A stretch of DNA of 30,566 bases from UPXZ01 sp964498765. GTDB lineage: Bacteria; Bacteroidota; Bacteroidia; Bacteroidales; Paludibacteraceae. Under the pieces are notes generated by a model. The model was not told where the DNA came from and did no database searches. It saw only the letters and a program-made list of their open reading frames with translations. Numbering within the stretch: position 1 is the first letter of the stretch; each line of letters opens with the position of its first letter. The position numbers and the translations under genes were made by a program. The DNA lies in the NCBI GenBank assembly GCA_964498765.1, contig CAZCIU010000032.1:1-30566 (forward strand), read 5' to 3'. Shown in pieces: positions 1 to 7,221 of the stretch.

Positions 1-2
1 AT

Positions 3-512
3 TTCCAGCGTTCGTTTATTTTTCCGTTCCGCTTGCGTGGGAAAAGTTCGATGGCAATTTCGGTAGTGGCGATGGGTGTACTCTTCAATTTGCTCAACGC
101 GATAATGCAAGGCGGATGGATTTTTCACGTTTCGCCTGCGGATTATTACACCGTTTCGTGGCTTTGGTCGCCTCAGTTTATTATCGGCACAATTATTTTC
201 TTTGCCGGAATGATTATCAACCAAAAGTCGGATAATATCATCCGAAACTTAAGAAAAAACGGCAGCGACCAGCATTTTCTGCCCAAAGAAGGAATGTTTC
301 GCTACGTAACTTCCGCCAATTATTTTGGCGAACTGTTGGAGTGGATTGGTTTTGCCATTCTAACATGGTCGTGGGCGGGCGTGGTTTTCGCAGTGTGGAC
401 ATTCGCCAATTTAGCACCGCGAGCCGCCAAAATTCACGAGCGATACAAACGCGATTTTCCGGAAGAAATGAAAGGGAGAAAGGTGAAGCGGATAATTCCG
501 TATATTTATTAA
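3..512 (+). CDS. Steroid 5-alpha-reductase-like membrane enzyme (5'-truncated by window edge)
   Basis: The reading frame is open to the left edge, so the start lies outside the window; the visible part is about 169 residues. It matches the C-terminal two thirds of the 3-oxo-5-alpha-steroid 4-dehydrogenase (SRD5A) family: an FPFR segment at the beginning, a GMIINQKSDNIIRNLRK-type motif (the NADPH-side loop of the family), then YVTSANYFGELLEW, and the terminal KRIIPYIY. Several hydrophobic segments indicate an integral membrane protein. Family members reduce a carbon-carbon double bond conjugated to a carbonyl, using NADPH; the bacterial substrate is unknown and need not be a steroid. The SDR gene follows after 46 bases, so the two may act on the same lipid-like substrate (inference). 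A GC-rich palindromic repeat begins directly after the stop codon. Family assignment is firm; substrate is open. Confidence 0.85.
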   Translation, partial: FQRSFIFPFRLRGKSSMAISVVAMGVLFNLLNAIMQGGWIFHVSPADYYTVSWLWSPQFIIGTIIFFAGMIINQKSDNIIRNLRKNGSDQHFLPKEGMFRYVTSANYFGELLEWIGFAILTWSWAGVVFAVWTFANLAPRAAKIHERYKRDFPEEMKGRKVKRIIPYIY

Positions 513-514
513 AC

Positions 515-545
515 AGCCCCCTAAATCCCCTGAAGGGGGACTTTT
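515..545. repeat. GC-rich palindromic repeat right after a stop codon
   Basis: A C-run/G-run element stands out from AT-rich surroundings. CCCCT (527-531), GA, AGGGG (534-538) form a tight hairpin, and an outer C5 run (517-521) can pair with the same G run in an alternative fold. The flanks (agC5TAAAT and G5ACTTTTTG) are the usual form of a dispersed repeat I recognise from Bacteroidetes intergenic regions. It begins three bases after the taa of the reductase gene. The T run after the hairpin could also make it work as a terminator. Confidence 0.6.
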
Positions 546-558
546 TGATTGTGCAATA

Positions 559-1485
559 ATGAAAATGAAAACTGAAAAAACTAATAAATCTCCGCAAGCC
601 AAAAGCCTTCCCTTCGGGGAGGTTGGAGGGGCTGGTGTTGGGGAGGCTTCTATTATCGTTACCGGTGCAAGCGGAAGTCTGGGTGCTGAAATCGTGAAAG
701 ATCTTTTACGGAAAGATTTTTCGGTAATTATGGCGTGCCGAAATTTACAGAAAGGCGAAGCAGTACGTGCTGAAATCTTGAAGGAATTTTGCGGAAAAGA
801 AAAATCTGTTTCGCTGGAAGAACTGGATTTGGCATTGTTTGCTTCTATTTATAAGTTTGTGGAGAATATCTCCAACAAAAACATCAAACTCGCTGGTTTG
901 ATGAACAATGCAGGAACGCTTAATCGGACTTTCACGCTTACGCCCGAAGGATTTGAAAATACCATCGGCGTGAATTATTTCGGCATTTTTCTGCTTACGA
1001 AACTGCTTATACCTATGCTGGAAGACGGTGCCGGAATTGCCAACGTAGTTTCGATGACAACCAATCCGAAGCGAATTGAAAAGGATATGTTTGATTTTTC
1101 ACCCGAAAAGTTCAGACAATTACGAAGTTATGGTCAGTCAAAAACGGCTTTAATGCTTTTCACGGCATCCCTGGCAGAAAAGTACGAAGGTAAATTTCAC
1201 GTCAACGCCGCCGATCCGGGTGTTGTGGATACCGGAATTATCCGATTAAATCGTTGGTTTGACCCGCTTGCCGATGTGTTGTTTCGTCCGCTGATCAAGT
1301 CGCCACGAAAAGGAGCTATTCCACTTGTCAACGCGCAACTTTCCACTCAAACCGGCAAGTTGTTTTTGGGAAACAGGCATAAAAACATTCCAAAAGAATA
1401 CGCACAGCATCCACTGAAAAACTGGCTTTGGGAGGTGACGGAAAGGAAAATTGCTGAAATTCAAATTCATCCCGACAAGCATTAA
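559..1485 (+). CDS. Short-chain dehydrogenase/reductase (SDR) oxidoreductase
   Basis: 308 residues with the classical SDR signatures in order: VTGASGSLG dinucleotide-binding motif (residues 34-42), NNAG in strand 4, the catalytic serine in NVVSMTTN, and YGQSK as the YxxxK catalytic pair. The overall pattern is that of the retinol dehydrogenase/protochlorophyllide reductase-like SDR branch, which usually prefers NADP(H). The first ~30 residues are unusual: residues 15-30 are encoded by a GC-rich palindromic element (603-649), so the Rossmann fold only starts at about residue 31. ATG 559 is the first in-frame start after the upstream repeat; ATG 565 is an alternative two codons later. It follows the reductase gene in the same direction and may share a transcript. 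The substrate cannot be read from the sequence. Confidence 0.85.
   Translation: MKMKTEKTNKSPQAKSLPFGEVGGAGVGEASIIVTGASGSLGAEIVKDLLRKDFSVIMACRNLQKGEAVRAEILKEFCGKEKSVSLEELDLALFASIYKFVENISNKNIKLAGLMNNAGTLNRTFTLTPEGFENTIGVNYFGIFLLTKLLIPMLEDGAGIANVVSMTTNPKRIEKDMFDFSPEKFRQLRSYGQSKTALMLFTASLAEKYEGKFHVNAADPGVVDTGIIRLNRWFDPLADVLFRPLIKSPRKGAIPLVNAQLSTQTGKLFLGNRHKNIPKEYAQHPLKNWLWEVTERKIAEIQIHPDKH
603..649. repeat. In-frame palindromic repeat inside the SDR gene
   Basis: CCTTCCC (606-612), loop TTC, GGGGAGG (616-622) pair with a single G-T wobble, and outer arms AAGCCT (603-608) and AGGCTT (644-649) are perfect inverse complements. The middle is G-rich (GGTTGGAGGGGCTGGTG). This resembles the dispersed CCTTCGGGG/GGGTTGGGG repeats of Bacteroidetes. 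It is translated in frame, giving a KSLPFGEVGGAGVG-like peptide before the SDR fold. Confidence 0.65.
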
Positions 1486-1519
1486 CACTCAAAAAATGGC
1501 TTTTATCCTAAATAATTTG

Positions 1520-1527
1520 TAATTTTG
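1520..1527 (+). promoter_or_regulatory. Putative Bacteroidetes -7 promoter element
   Basis: TAATTTTG fits the TAnnTTTG -7 consensus of Bacteroidetes and lies 66 bases before the ATG at 1593. I see no good TTG box at the expected distance upstream, so this is a half-supported promoter. Confidence 0.4.
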
Positions 1528-1592
1528 CACTACCATTTTTGTTGCAAAACAAGTTAACATTCCATCTATTTTAACAGCTTTTTATTTCGAAA

Positions 1593-2906
1593 ATGAACAG
1601 AGAAAATCTTGCAGTTCGCACGCTTATTTTGATTGCAGGCGTTTTTATTATGGCGTTTGGTGTTTCTATTTCCATTCGTTCAGGCTTGGGAACCACGCCT
1701 ATTTCGTCGGTTCCGTACGTTTACAACATCGTTTTTGACAAAATTTCGGTCGGAACGTATTCCATTTTGCTCAATTTGCTTTTCGTCGTTTTTCAGATGT
1801 TGATTTTGAAAAAAGACTACAAAGCTTACCAATTGCTGCAAATTCCCGTTGTGCTTGTTTTTGGATGGTTTATCGACGTGCATTTGGCGTGGAATGAAGG
1901 CGTTTTTGTACCCGCAAACTACATTTGGCAATGGATTTATACGTTGTTGAGCTGCGTGATTATTGCTTTTGGGATATTCCTGCAAGTCAAAGCCGACGTG
2001 AGTTTGCTGCCCGGCGAAGGTCTGATTATGGCCATTTCCAAGACGTTGAAAAAAGACTTTGGTTTTACCAAAATCCTATTCGACAGTATGCTTGTGCTGG
2101 TGTCGCTGATTAGCATTTTTATTTTTCTGGATAAATTGGAAGGTGTGCGTGAAGGAACCATTGCGTCTGCATTTTTGGTCGGATTTATCCTGCAATTTTA
2201 CAATAAACACCTTACCATTATCAACGAAATTGTTTATCCAAATAAACCTGTCGAGCAATTTGTGGAAGAGCCGTATATGAATACGGAAAATTTTGTGATA
2301 ACGATTTCCCGCCAATACGGAAGTGGCGGACACGCTGTGGGTGAGCAAGTTGCGAAGAAATTGGGCGTTGCGTTTTACGATAGTAGTTTGATCGACTTGA
2401 CTGCCGAGGCCAGTGGATTTACCAAAGAATATGTGAAAGAGCATGAGCAAAAGTTGACTAACTCACTGCTTTACAAGCTTTACAAGCAAAATTACGCCTA
2501 CGTGAACGAAGCCATTCCGCCACAAGATATGCTTTTTATGGTTCAAACGCGCGTAATTCGCGACATTGCAGCACGCGAATCGTGCGTGATTGTTGGGCGT
2601 TGCGCCGATTACATTCTGAAAGGTCACCCGAATATTTTCAACGTTTTTGTGCATGCCAATGACGCTTTCCGGATGAGCCGAGTGATTACGGAATACGGTG
2701 CTGACCCCGATGATGCCGAACGGGAAATGGAAAAAAAAGACAAGGAACGCGAAAATTATAACGAGCATTACACCGGTCGTGATTGGGCGGATTTGAAAGA
2801 CTATGACTTGACCATCGAAAGTTCACTTTTCGGCATCGACATTACAGCTGCTATGATTATTGACGCGAGGAGAAAAGCAATGTATGCAGAAAAGTCTGAA
2901 CATTGA
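1593..2906 (+). CDS. YitT/YczE-like membrane domain fused to cytidylate-kinase-like domain
   Basis: 437 residues with two parts. Residues 1 to about 210 are hydrophobic with roughly five or six membrane segments and the GVSISIRSGLGTTPISSVPY pattern of the YczE/YitT-like (DUF6198) membrane family. Residues ~232-437 form a P-loop nucleotide kinase of the cytidylate-kinase-like family (PF13189 type): ISRQYGSGGHAVGEQVAKKLG at the N-terminus, FYDSSLI after it, and VGRCADYIL in the middle. The glycine-rich loop reads GSGGHAVG rather than the canonical GxxGxGKS, which is normal for this branch. The linker ends with PNKPVEQFVEEPYMN. The kinase should face the cytoplasm. I have seen this two-domain arrangement in Bacteroidetes annotations, but what it phosphorylates is unknown to me. 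The gene stands alone, with a -7-like element upstream. Confidence 0.8.
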   Translation: MNRENLAVRTLILIAGVFIMAFGVSISIRSGLGTTPISSVPYVYNIVFDKISVGTYSILLNLLFVVFQMLILKKDYKAYQLLQIPVVLVFGWFIDVHLAWNEGVFVPANYIWQWIYTLLSCVIIAFGIFLQVKADVSLLPGEGLIMAISKTLKKDFGFTKILFDSMLVLVSLISIFIFLDKLEGVREGTIASAFLVGFILQFYNKHLTIINEIVYPNKPVEQFVEEPYMNTENFVITISRQYGSGGHAVGEQVAKKLGVAFYDSSLIDLTAEASGFTKEYVKEHEQKLTNSLLYKLYKQNYAYVNEAIPPQDMLFMVQTRVIRDIAARESCVIVGRCADYILKGHPNIFNVFVHANDAFRMSRVITEYGADPDDAEREMEKKDKERENYNEHYTGRDWADLKDYDLTIESSLFGIDITAAMIIDARRKAMYAEKSEH

Positions 2907-2963
2907 AACAATGATATTCTTGAAAACTATAAACTATTTTACTACTAACTGCAAACTAATCTT

Positions 2964-4286
2964 ATGAATTCTACCAAAATAAAATGTCCGAATTGTAATT
3001 TTGAATTTCCGCTGGAAGATGCGCTGAAAGACGAAGTTAAGAATGTGATTGAACACGAAAAGCAGACAATGCGTCAGGAAATGCTGAAGTACAAGGAGCA
3101 GCAAGATGAAAAATTGCGTCAGAATGAAAAGTCTCTGCAACAAAAAGAATTGGCATTCCAACAAAAGGAAAAGGAACTTTCCTTGGAAATGGAAAAGCAG
3201 AAAATGGCATTGGAAACGGAACTAAATGCTAGATTTCAAAAACAGCAAGAAACTCAACGTGAAGAGATGCGGAAATCGCTTTCACAAGATTTCGAAAATA
3301 AAATCAAATTGCTCGAAGATGCTGACAGAGAGAAAGATGAAAAGCTGAAAATTGCTCGCGAAAAGGAATTGGATTTTTTGCGAAAAGAGAAAGAACTGAA
3401 AGCGAAAGAGGAGGAAATGGAAATTCGGATTGAGCGGAAAATGATGGACGAGCGTGAAAAATTGAAGGAACAACTGCGGAAAGAGGAGCTTGAAAAAGCG
3501 CAATTGCGAGATGAAAAGCATGCCCTTCAAATCAAGGAATTTGAGAAAAAGCTGGAAGATCAGAAAAAACTGGTAGAGGAAATGCAGCGCAAAGCCGAAC
3601 AAGGTTCAATGCAATTGCAGGGCGAAGTGCAGGAATTGGCACTTGAAGAAATTCTGCGGACGATGTTTCCGATTGATGATATTTCGGAAGTAGCAAAAGG
3701 TGTAAAAGGTGCAGATGTAATCCATACGGTAAAAAATAGGATTGGTGCCGATGCCGGAATTATACTCTACGAAAGCAAGCGAACCAAAGCTTTTAATACG
3801 GAGTGGGTCAGTAAGTTAAAGTCGGATGCACTGCTCGTTAAAGCCAATGTTTGTGTGATTGTAACCGAAGCCATGCCCGATGGAATTGAGCGAATTGGGC
3901 AGATTGACGGCGTTTGGATTTGCTCTTATGCCGATTTAAAAGGTCTGGTAATTGTGTTTCGAGATAGCATTCTTAAAATTAGCGAGGCCTACAGTTCGCA
4001 GACCAACAAAGGCGAAAAAATGCAAATGCTTTACGATTATCTGATGGGCGACGAGTTTCGCGGTCAGTTAAGCGCAGTAATTGAAGGTTTCAGTGAACTT
4101 CAAAACAGCTACGTAAAAGAGCGAAACATGATGGAACGCCTTTGGAAACAACGCGAAAAGCAGCTCGAAAAAGTGCTGCTCAACACCAACCATTTCATCG
4201 GTTCCATCCAGGGAATTGCCGGAAGTTCTATGCCCGAATTGAAACAGATCGGCGAAGGCGATGACTTGACGTTGGATGAAATTTGA
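2964..4286 (+). CDS. DUF2130 protein with zinc ribbon and long coiled coil
   Basis: 440 residues. It opens with a short zinc-ribbon-like CPNC motif (residues 7-10, KIKCPNCNFEFPLEDAL). Residues ~25-215 are a highly charged, heptad-like coiled coil rich in Glu, Lys and Gln. The C-terminal part (~225-420) is the DUF2130 domain (PF09903): LEEILRTMFPIDDISEV, then GADAGIILYESKRTKAFNTEW, then KANVCVIVTEAMP. The YESKRTK stretch, with an acidic residue and a lysine one apart after a beta strand, resembles the ExK core of PD-(D/E)XK nucleases; this is my inference, not an established activity. No signal peptide is visible, so it is probably cytoplasmic. The gene is followed by a clear terminator and is separate from gyrB. 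Confidence 0.8.
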   Translation: MNSTKIKCPNCNFEFPLEDALKDEVKNVIEHEKQTMRQEMLKYKEQQDEKLRQNEKSLQQKELAFQQKEKELSLEMEKQKMALETELNARFQKQQETQREEMRKSLSQDFENKIKLLEDADREKDEKLKIAREKELDFLRKEKELKAKEEEMEIRIERKMMDEREKLKEQLRKEELEKAQLRDEKHALQIKEFEKKLEDQKKLVEEMQRKAEQGSMQLQGEVQELALEEILRTMFPIDDISEVAKGVKGADVIHTVKNRIGADAGIILYESKRTKAFNTEWVSKLKSDALLVKANVCVIVTEAMPDGIERIGQIDGVWICSYADLKGLVIVFRDSILKISEAYSSQTNKGEKMQMLYDYLMGDEFRGQLSAVIEGFSELQNSYVKERNMMERLWKQREKQLEKVLLNTNHFIGSIQGIAGSSMPELKQIGEGDDLTLDEI

Positions 4287-4312
4287 TAAAATCTTTCAGA
4301 TATATTCTAAAG

Positions 4313-4342
4313 AAACAGACAGTGAAATTTGTCTGTTTTTTT
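4313..4342 (+). terminator. Rho-independent terminator after the DUF2130 gene
   Basis: AAACAGACA (4313-4321) and TGTCTGTTT (4330-4338) form a nine-base-pair stem with an eight-base loop, followed by a run of T to 4342. It sits 27 bases after the stop codon. Confidence 0.8.
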
Positions 4343-4381
4343 GATTTTAAAAACATCCATTTGGCTTCGTTTGCAGTCGCT

Positions 4382-4405
4382 AATTAGCATTGAAATTAGC
4401 ATTGA
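4382..4405. repeat. Perfect 12-bp tandem duplication upstream of gyrB
   Basis: AATTAGCATTGA occurs twice head to tail (4382-4393 and 4394-4405), about 30 bases before the gyrB -7 element. It may be a binding site for a regulator or a replication slip; nothing in the sequence decides. Confidence 0.6.
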
Positions 4406-4434
4406 TTTTATTTTAAAAATCCGTTATTTTTTCG

Positions 4435-4442
4435 TATATTTG
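4435..4442 (+). promoter_or_regulatory. gyrB promoter, -7 element
   Basis: TATATTTG is an exact TAnnTTTG match 83 bases before the gyrB ATG. The nearest TTG upstream (4402-4404) is 30 bases away, further than the usual 17-23, so the -33 element is weak or missing. Confidence 0.55.
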
Positions 4443-4525
4443 TATGTTTTTTGGGTGTGAAAGCACTCAAACCGAATGAAAGAAATGATAAGTTTGTAAT
4501 TTATTGAAAATTAGTATATTATAAA

Positions 4526-6493
4526 ATGACAGAAGAACAAATTAACGCGTCAAACGAACAATATGGAGCTAGTAGTATTCAGGTACTTGAAGGTTTAGAA
4601 GCAGTAAGAAAACGCCCGGCGATGTATATCGGAGATGTGGGTTTCAAAGGGCTGCACCACTTGGTGTATGAGGTTGTGGATAACTCCATCGACGAGGCGC
4701 TTGCAGGCTATTGCGATACAATTGAAGTAACTATTAACGAAGATAATTCGATAACCGTTTCGGACAACGGACGCGGAATTCCCGTGGATATGCACGAGAA
4801 GGAAGGAAAATCAGCATTGGAGGTCGTGATGACCGTACTTCACGCCGGAGGAAAATTTGACAAAGGAAGCTACAAAGTTTCCGGAGGTTTGCACGGTGTG
4901 GGTGTTTCTTGTGTGAATGCGCTTTCTACACACATGCGCGTGGAAGTTGCCAGAAACAAAAAACTGTATGTTCAGGAATATGCAACCGGACATCCGCAAT
5001 ACGATGTGAAAATGTTAGGTGACACCGACAGACAAGGTACACAAGTTACGTTTTTGCCGGACACAACTATCTTTAACGAAACGGTTTACAAATACGATGT
5101 GTTGGCAAATCGTTTGCGCGAATTAGCATATTTGAATGCAGGAATCACACTTGTGCTTACCGACAAACGCGAACAAGACGAAGAAGGAAATCATCCGAAA
5201 GAAGTTTTTTATTCCAAAGAAGGATTGAAAGAATTCGTTGCTTATATTGATGAAAGCCGCGAGGATTTGATTGACAATGTAATTCATATTTCTACTGAAA
5301 AAAATGGTACTCCGGTGGAAATTGCCATGATTTACAACACTTCTTACAACGAAAATATTCACTCGTATGTGAATAATATCAATACAATTGAAGGTGGAAC
5401 GCACTTGGCAGGTTTCCGTCGTGGATTGACACGTACTCTGAAAAAATACGCGGAAGATAATAAACTGCTTGAAAAATTAGAAAAAGCAAAAATCGAAATC
5501 AGCGGTGATGACTTCCGCGAAGGTTTGACTGCTGTAATTTCCATCAAAGTGGCTGAACCGCAATTCGAAGGGCAAACCAAAACCAAACTGGGTAATACCG
5601 AGGTAATGGGTTCTGTGGAAATGGCAGTAAGTGAGGCTCTTGGAAATTATTTGGAGGAAAATCCAAAAGACGCTCGTACAATCGTTGATAAAGTGGTTTT
5701 AGCTGCAACAGCGCGCCACGCGGCTCGTAAAGCACGTGAATTGGTACAACGTAAATCGCCACTTTCAGGCGGAGGACTTCCTGGTAAATTGGCTGACTGC
5801 TCTAGTAAAGATCCGGATAAATGCGAACTTTTCCTTGTCGAAGGTGACTCGGCGGGTGGAACAGCCAAACAAGGTCGTAGTCGCGAGTTTCAGGCAATTT
5901 TACCACTTCGTGGAAAAATCCTGAACGTGGAAAAAGCAATGCCACACAAAGTGCTTGAAAGTGATGAAATCAAAAACATCTACACTGCTTTAGGAGTTAC
6001 GATTGGAACAGAAGAAGACAGCAAAGCACTTAATATGAGTAAATTGCGTTACAAAAAAATCGTCATCATGACCGATGCCGACGTGGACGGAGCGCACATT
6101 GCTACGCTGCTGATGACCTTCTTTTTCCGTCACATGAAAGAAGTGATTGAGCAAGGTTATCTCTACATTGCCACGCCGCCGCTTTATCTGATGAAAAAAG
6201 GAAAAGTGGAGGAATATTGCTGGGATGATCAGCAACGCCAAGCATTCATCGACAAATACGGTGGTGGAAGCGAAGCGGGAATTTCTATTCAGCGTTACAA
6301 AGGTCTTGGAGAGATGAACGAAACGCAGCTTTGGGACACAACAATGAACCCTGAGCATCGTACGCTACGCCAAGTTACTATTGACAATGCAGCTACAGCA
6401 GACCACGTTTTCTCAATGCTTATGGGCGATGATGTGGCTCCACGTCGTCAGTTTATTGAGCAAAATGCAACTTATGCCAACATTGATGCGTAA
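4526..6493 (+). CDS. gyrB: DNA gyrase subunit B
   Basis: 655 residues, the usual length for Bacteroidetes GyrB, and all expected blocks are present. The GHKL ATPase motifs are EVVDNSIDEALAGY, DNGRGIP and GGLHGVGVSCVNAL. The transducer domain carries the QTKTKLGN lysine loop. The TOPRIM domain has LFLVEGDSAGGTAKQGR (~residue 434) and DADVDGAHI (~515), and the C-terminus has QRYKGLGEMN. GyrB supplies ATP hydrolysis and part of the cleavage core of the A2B2 gyrase that introduces negative supercoils; gyrA is not in the window. The compact TOPRIM and the GRSREFQAILPLRGKILNVEK sequence favour GyrB over ParE. The gene is flanked by its own promoter-like sequence and a strong terminator, so it is probably monocistronic. 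Confidence 0.97.
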   Translation: MTEEQINASNEQYGASSIQVLEGLEAVRKRPAMYIGDVGFKGLHHLVYEVVDNSIDEALAGYCDTIEVTINEDNSITVSDNGRGIPVDMHEKEGKSALEVVMTVLHAGGKFDKGSYKVSGGLHGVGVSCVNALSTHMRVEVARNKKLYVQEYATGHPQYDVKMLGDTDRQGTQVTFLPDTTIFNETVYKYDVLANRLRELAYLNAGITLVLTDKREQDEEGNHPKEVFYSKEGLKEFVAYIDESREDLIDNVIHISTEKNGTPVEIAMIYNTSYNENIHSYVNNINTIEGGTHLAGFRRGLTRTLKKYAEDNKLLEKLEKAKIEISGDDFREGLTAVISIKVAEPQFEGQTKTKLGNTEVMGSVEMAVSEALGNYLEENPKDARTIVDKVVLAATARHAARKARELVQRKSPLSGGGLPGKLADCSSKDPDKCELFLVEGDSAGGTAKQGRSREFQAILPLRGKILNVEKAMPHKVLESDEIKNIYTALGVTIGTEEDSKALNMSKLRYKKIVIMTDADVDGAHIATLLMTFFFRHMKEVIEQGYLYIATPPLYLMKKGKVEEYCWDDQQRQAFIDKYGGGSEAGISIQRYKGLGEMNETQLWDTTMNPEHRTLRQVTIDNAATADHVFSMLMGDDVAPRRQFIEQNATYANIDA

Positions 6494-6531
6494 GTTTGAC
6501 CGAGTATTTTTATAGAAAATAATATTTCAGA

Positions 6532-6566
6532 AAATTGAATATCCGATGTCGGGTATTCAATTTTTT
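6532..6566 (+). terminator. Terminator after gyrB
   Basis: AAATTGAATATCCGA (6532-6546) pairs with TCGGGTATTCAATTT (6549-6563) with one wobble, followed by a T run to 6566. This hairpin overlaps any start codon near 6546, which argues that the next gene starts later, at 6624. Confidence 0.85.
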
Positions 6567-6623
6567 AATTTATCGCTGTTTGTACATACTACAATCTGTT
6601 TTATAACGTTTTATCTTTTGAAA

Positions 6624-7163
6624 ATGAAAGTTTGTGTATTTTGTTCGTCGTCCAATAAAATTGCCGAAGAGTATAAAGAAATGGCACGAAAATTCGGCCA
6701 AATCTTGGCTGAAAATGGTCATACATTAGTCTATGGCGGTGCTACAGGCGGATTGATGGATGCGGTGGCTGAAGGCGCTGCTGAGAAAAAAGGCGAAATA
6801 ATCGGAGTAATTCCCGAGATTATCATTCGTTCTAATCGTGAGAGTAAACTACCAACGCAGCAAATAATTACGGCTGATATGAGCGAACGAAAAAAGCAGA
6901 TGAAAGAAATCTCAGATGTGTTTGTAGTGCTTCCTGGCGGTTTCGGAACATTGGATGAAATGTTTGATGTGATAGCTTCAGCGTCCGTTGGCGAACATAA
7001 AAAACCTTTGATTTGTATGAATTTCAATGGTTTTTATAATAGCTTAATAGAACTTTCGGAGCAAATGCGAGCCGGAGCTTTTTTACCCAAAGAAGAAAAA
7101 TACAAAACAATTTTTGTAAATTCATTGGATGAATGTATGCAGAATATAGAAGGTAGAAATTAG
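6624..7163 (+). CDS. LOG-family (TIGR00730) Rossmann-fold nucleotide phosphoribohydrolase
   Basis: 179 residues from ATG 6624 (MKVCVFCSSSNKI), the canonical start of this family; the frame is open further upstream but that stretch lies in the gyrB terminator. Hallmarks are VCVFCSSS at the N-terminus, LVYGGATGGLMDAVA, and the PGGFGTLDEMFDV motif (PGGxGTxxE) that carries the catalytic region of LOG proteins. Family members hydrolyse nucleoside 5'-monophosphates to the free base and ribose 5-phosphate; plant and some bacterial members activate cytokinins. In bacteria the physiological role is usually unclear. It lies 58 bases before the GH16-like gene, in the same direction and with no terminator between, so transcription may continue into the glycan locus. 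Confidence 0.88.
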   Translation: MKVCVFCSSSNKIAEEYKEMARKFGQILAENGHTLVYGGATGGLMDAVAEGAAEKKGEIIGVIPEIIIRSNRESKLPTQQIITADMSERKKQMKEISDVFVVLPGGFGTLDEMFDVIASASVGEHKKPLICMNFNGFYNSLIELSEQMRAGAFLPKEEKYKTIFVNSLDECMQNIEGRN

Positions 7164-7221
7164 AAAAAATGTTTATCCAAAGTCTGTATTCTCAAACTCA
7201 TATAAACTAAAAATCAATTAA

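Noticed and set aside
6546..6623. Longer N-terminus for the LOG-family protein starting at ATG 6546
   Set aside because: The stretch lies in the gyrB terminator hairpin and encodes a non-conserved hydrophobic peptide; the family's usual N-terminus begins at 6624.
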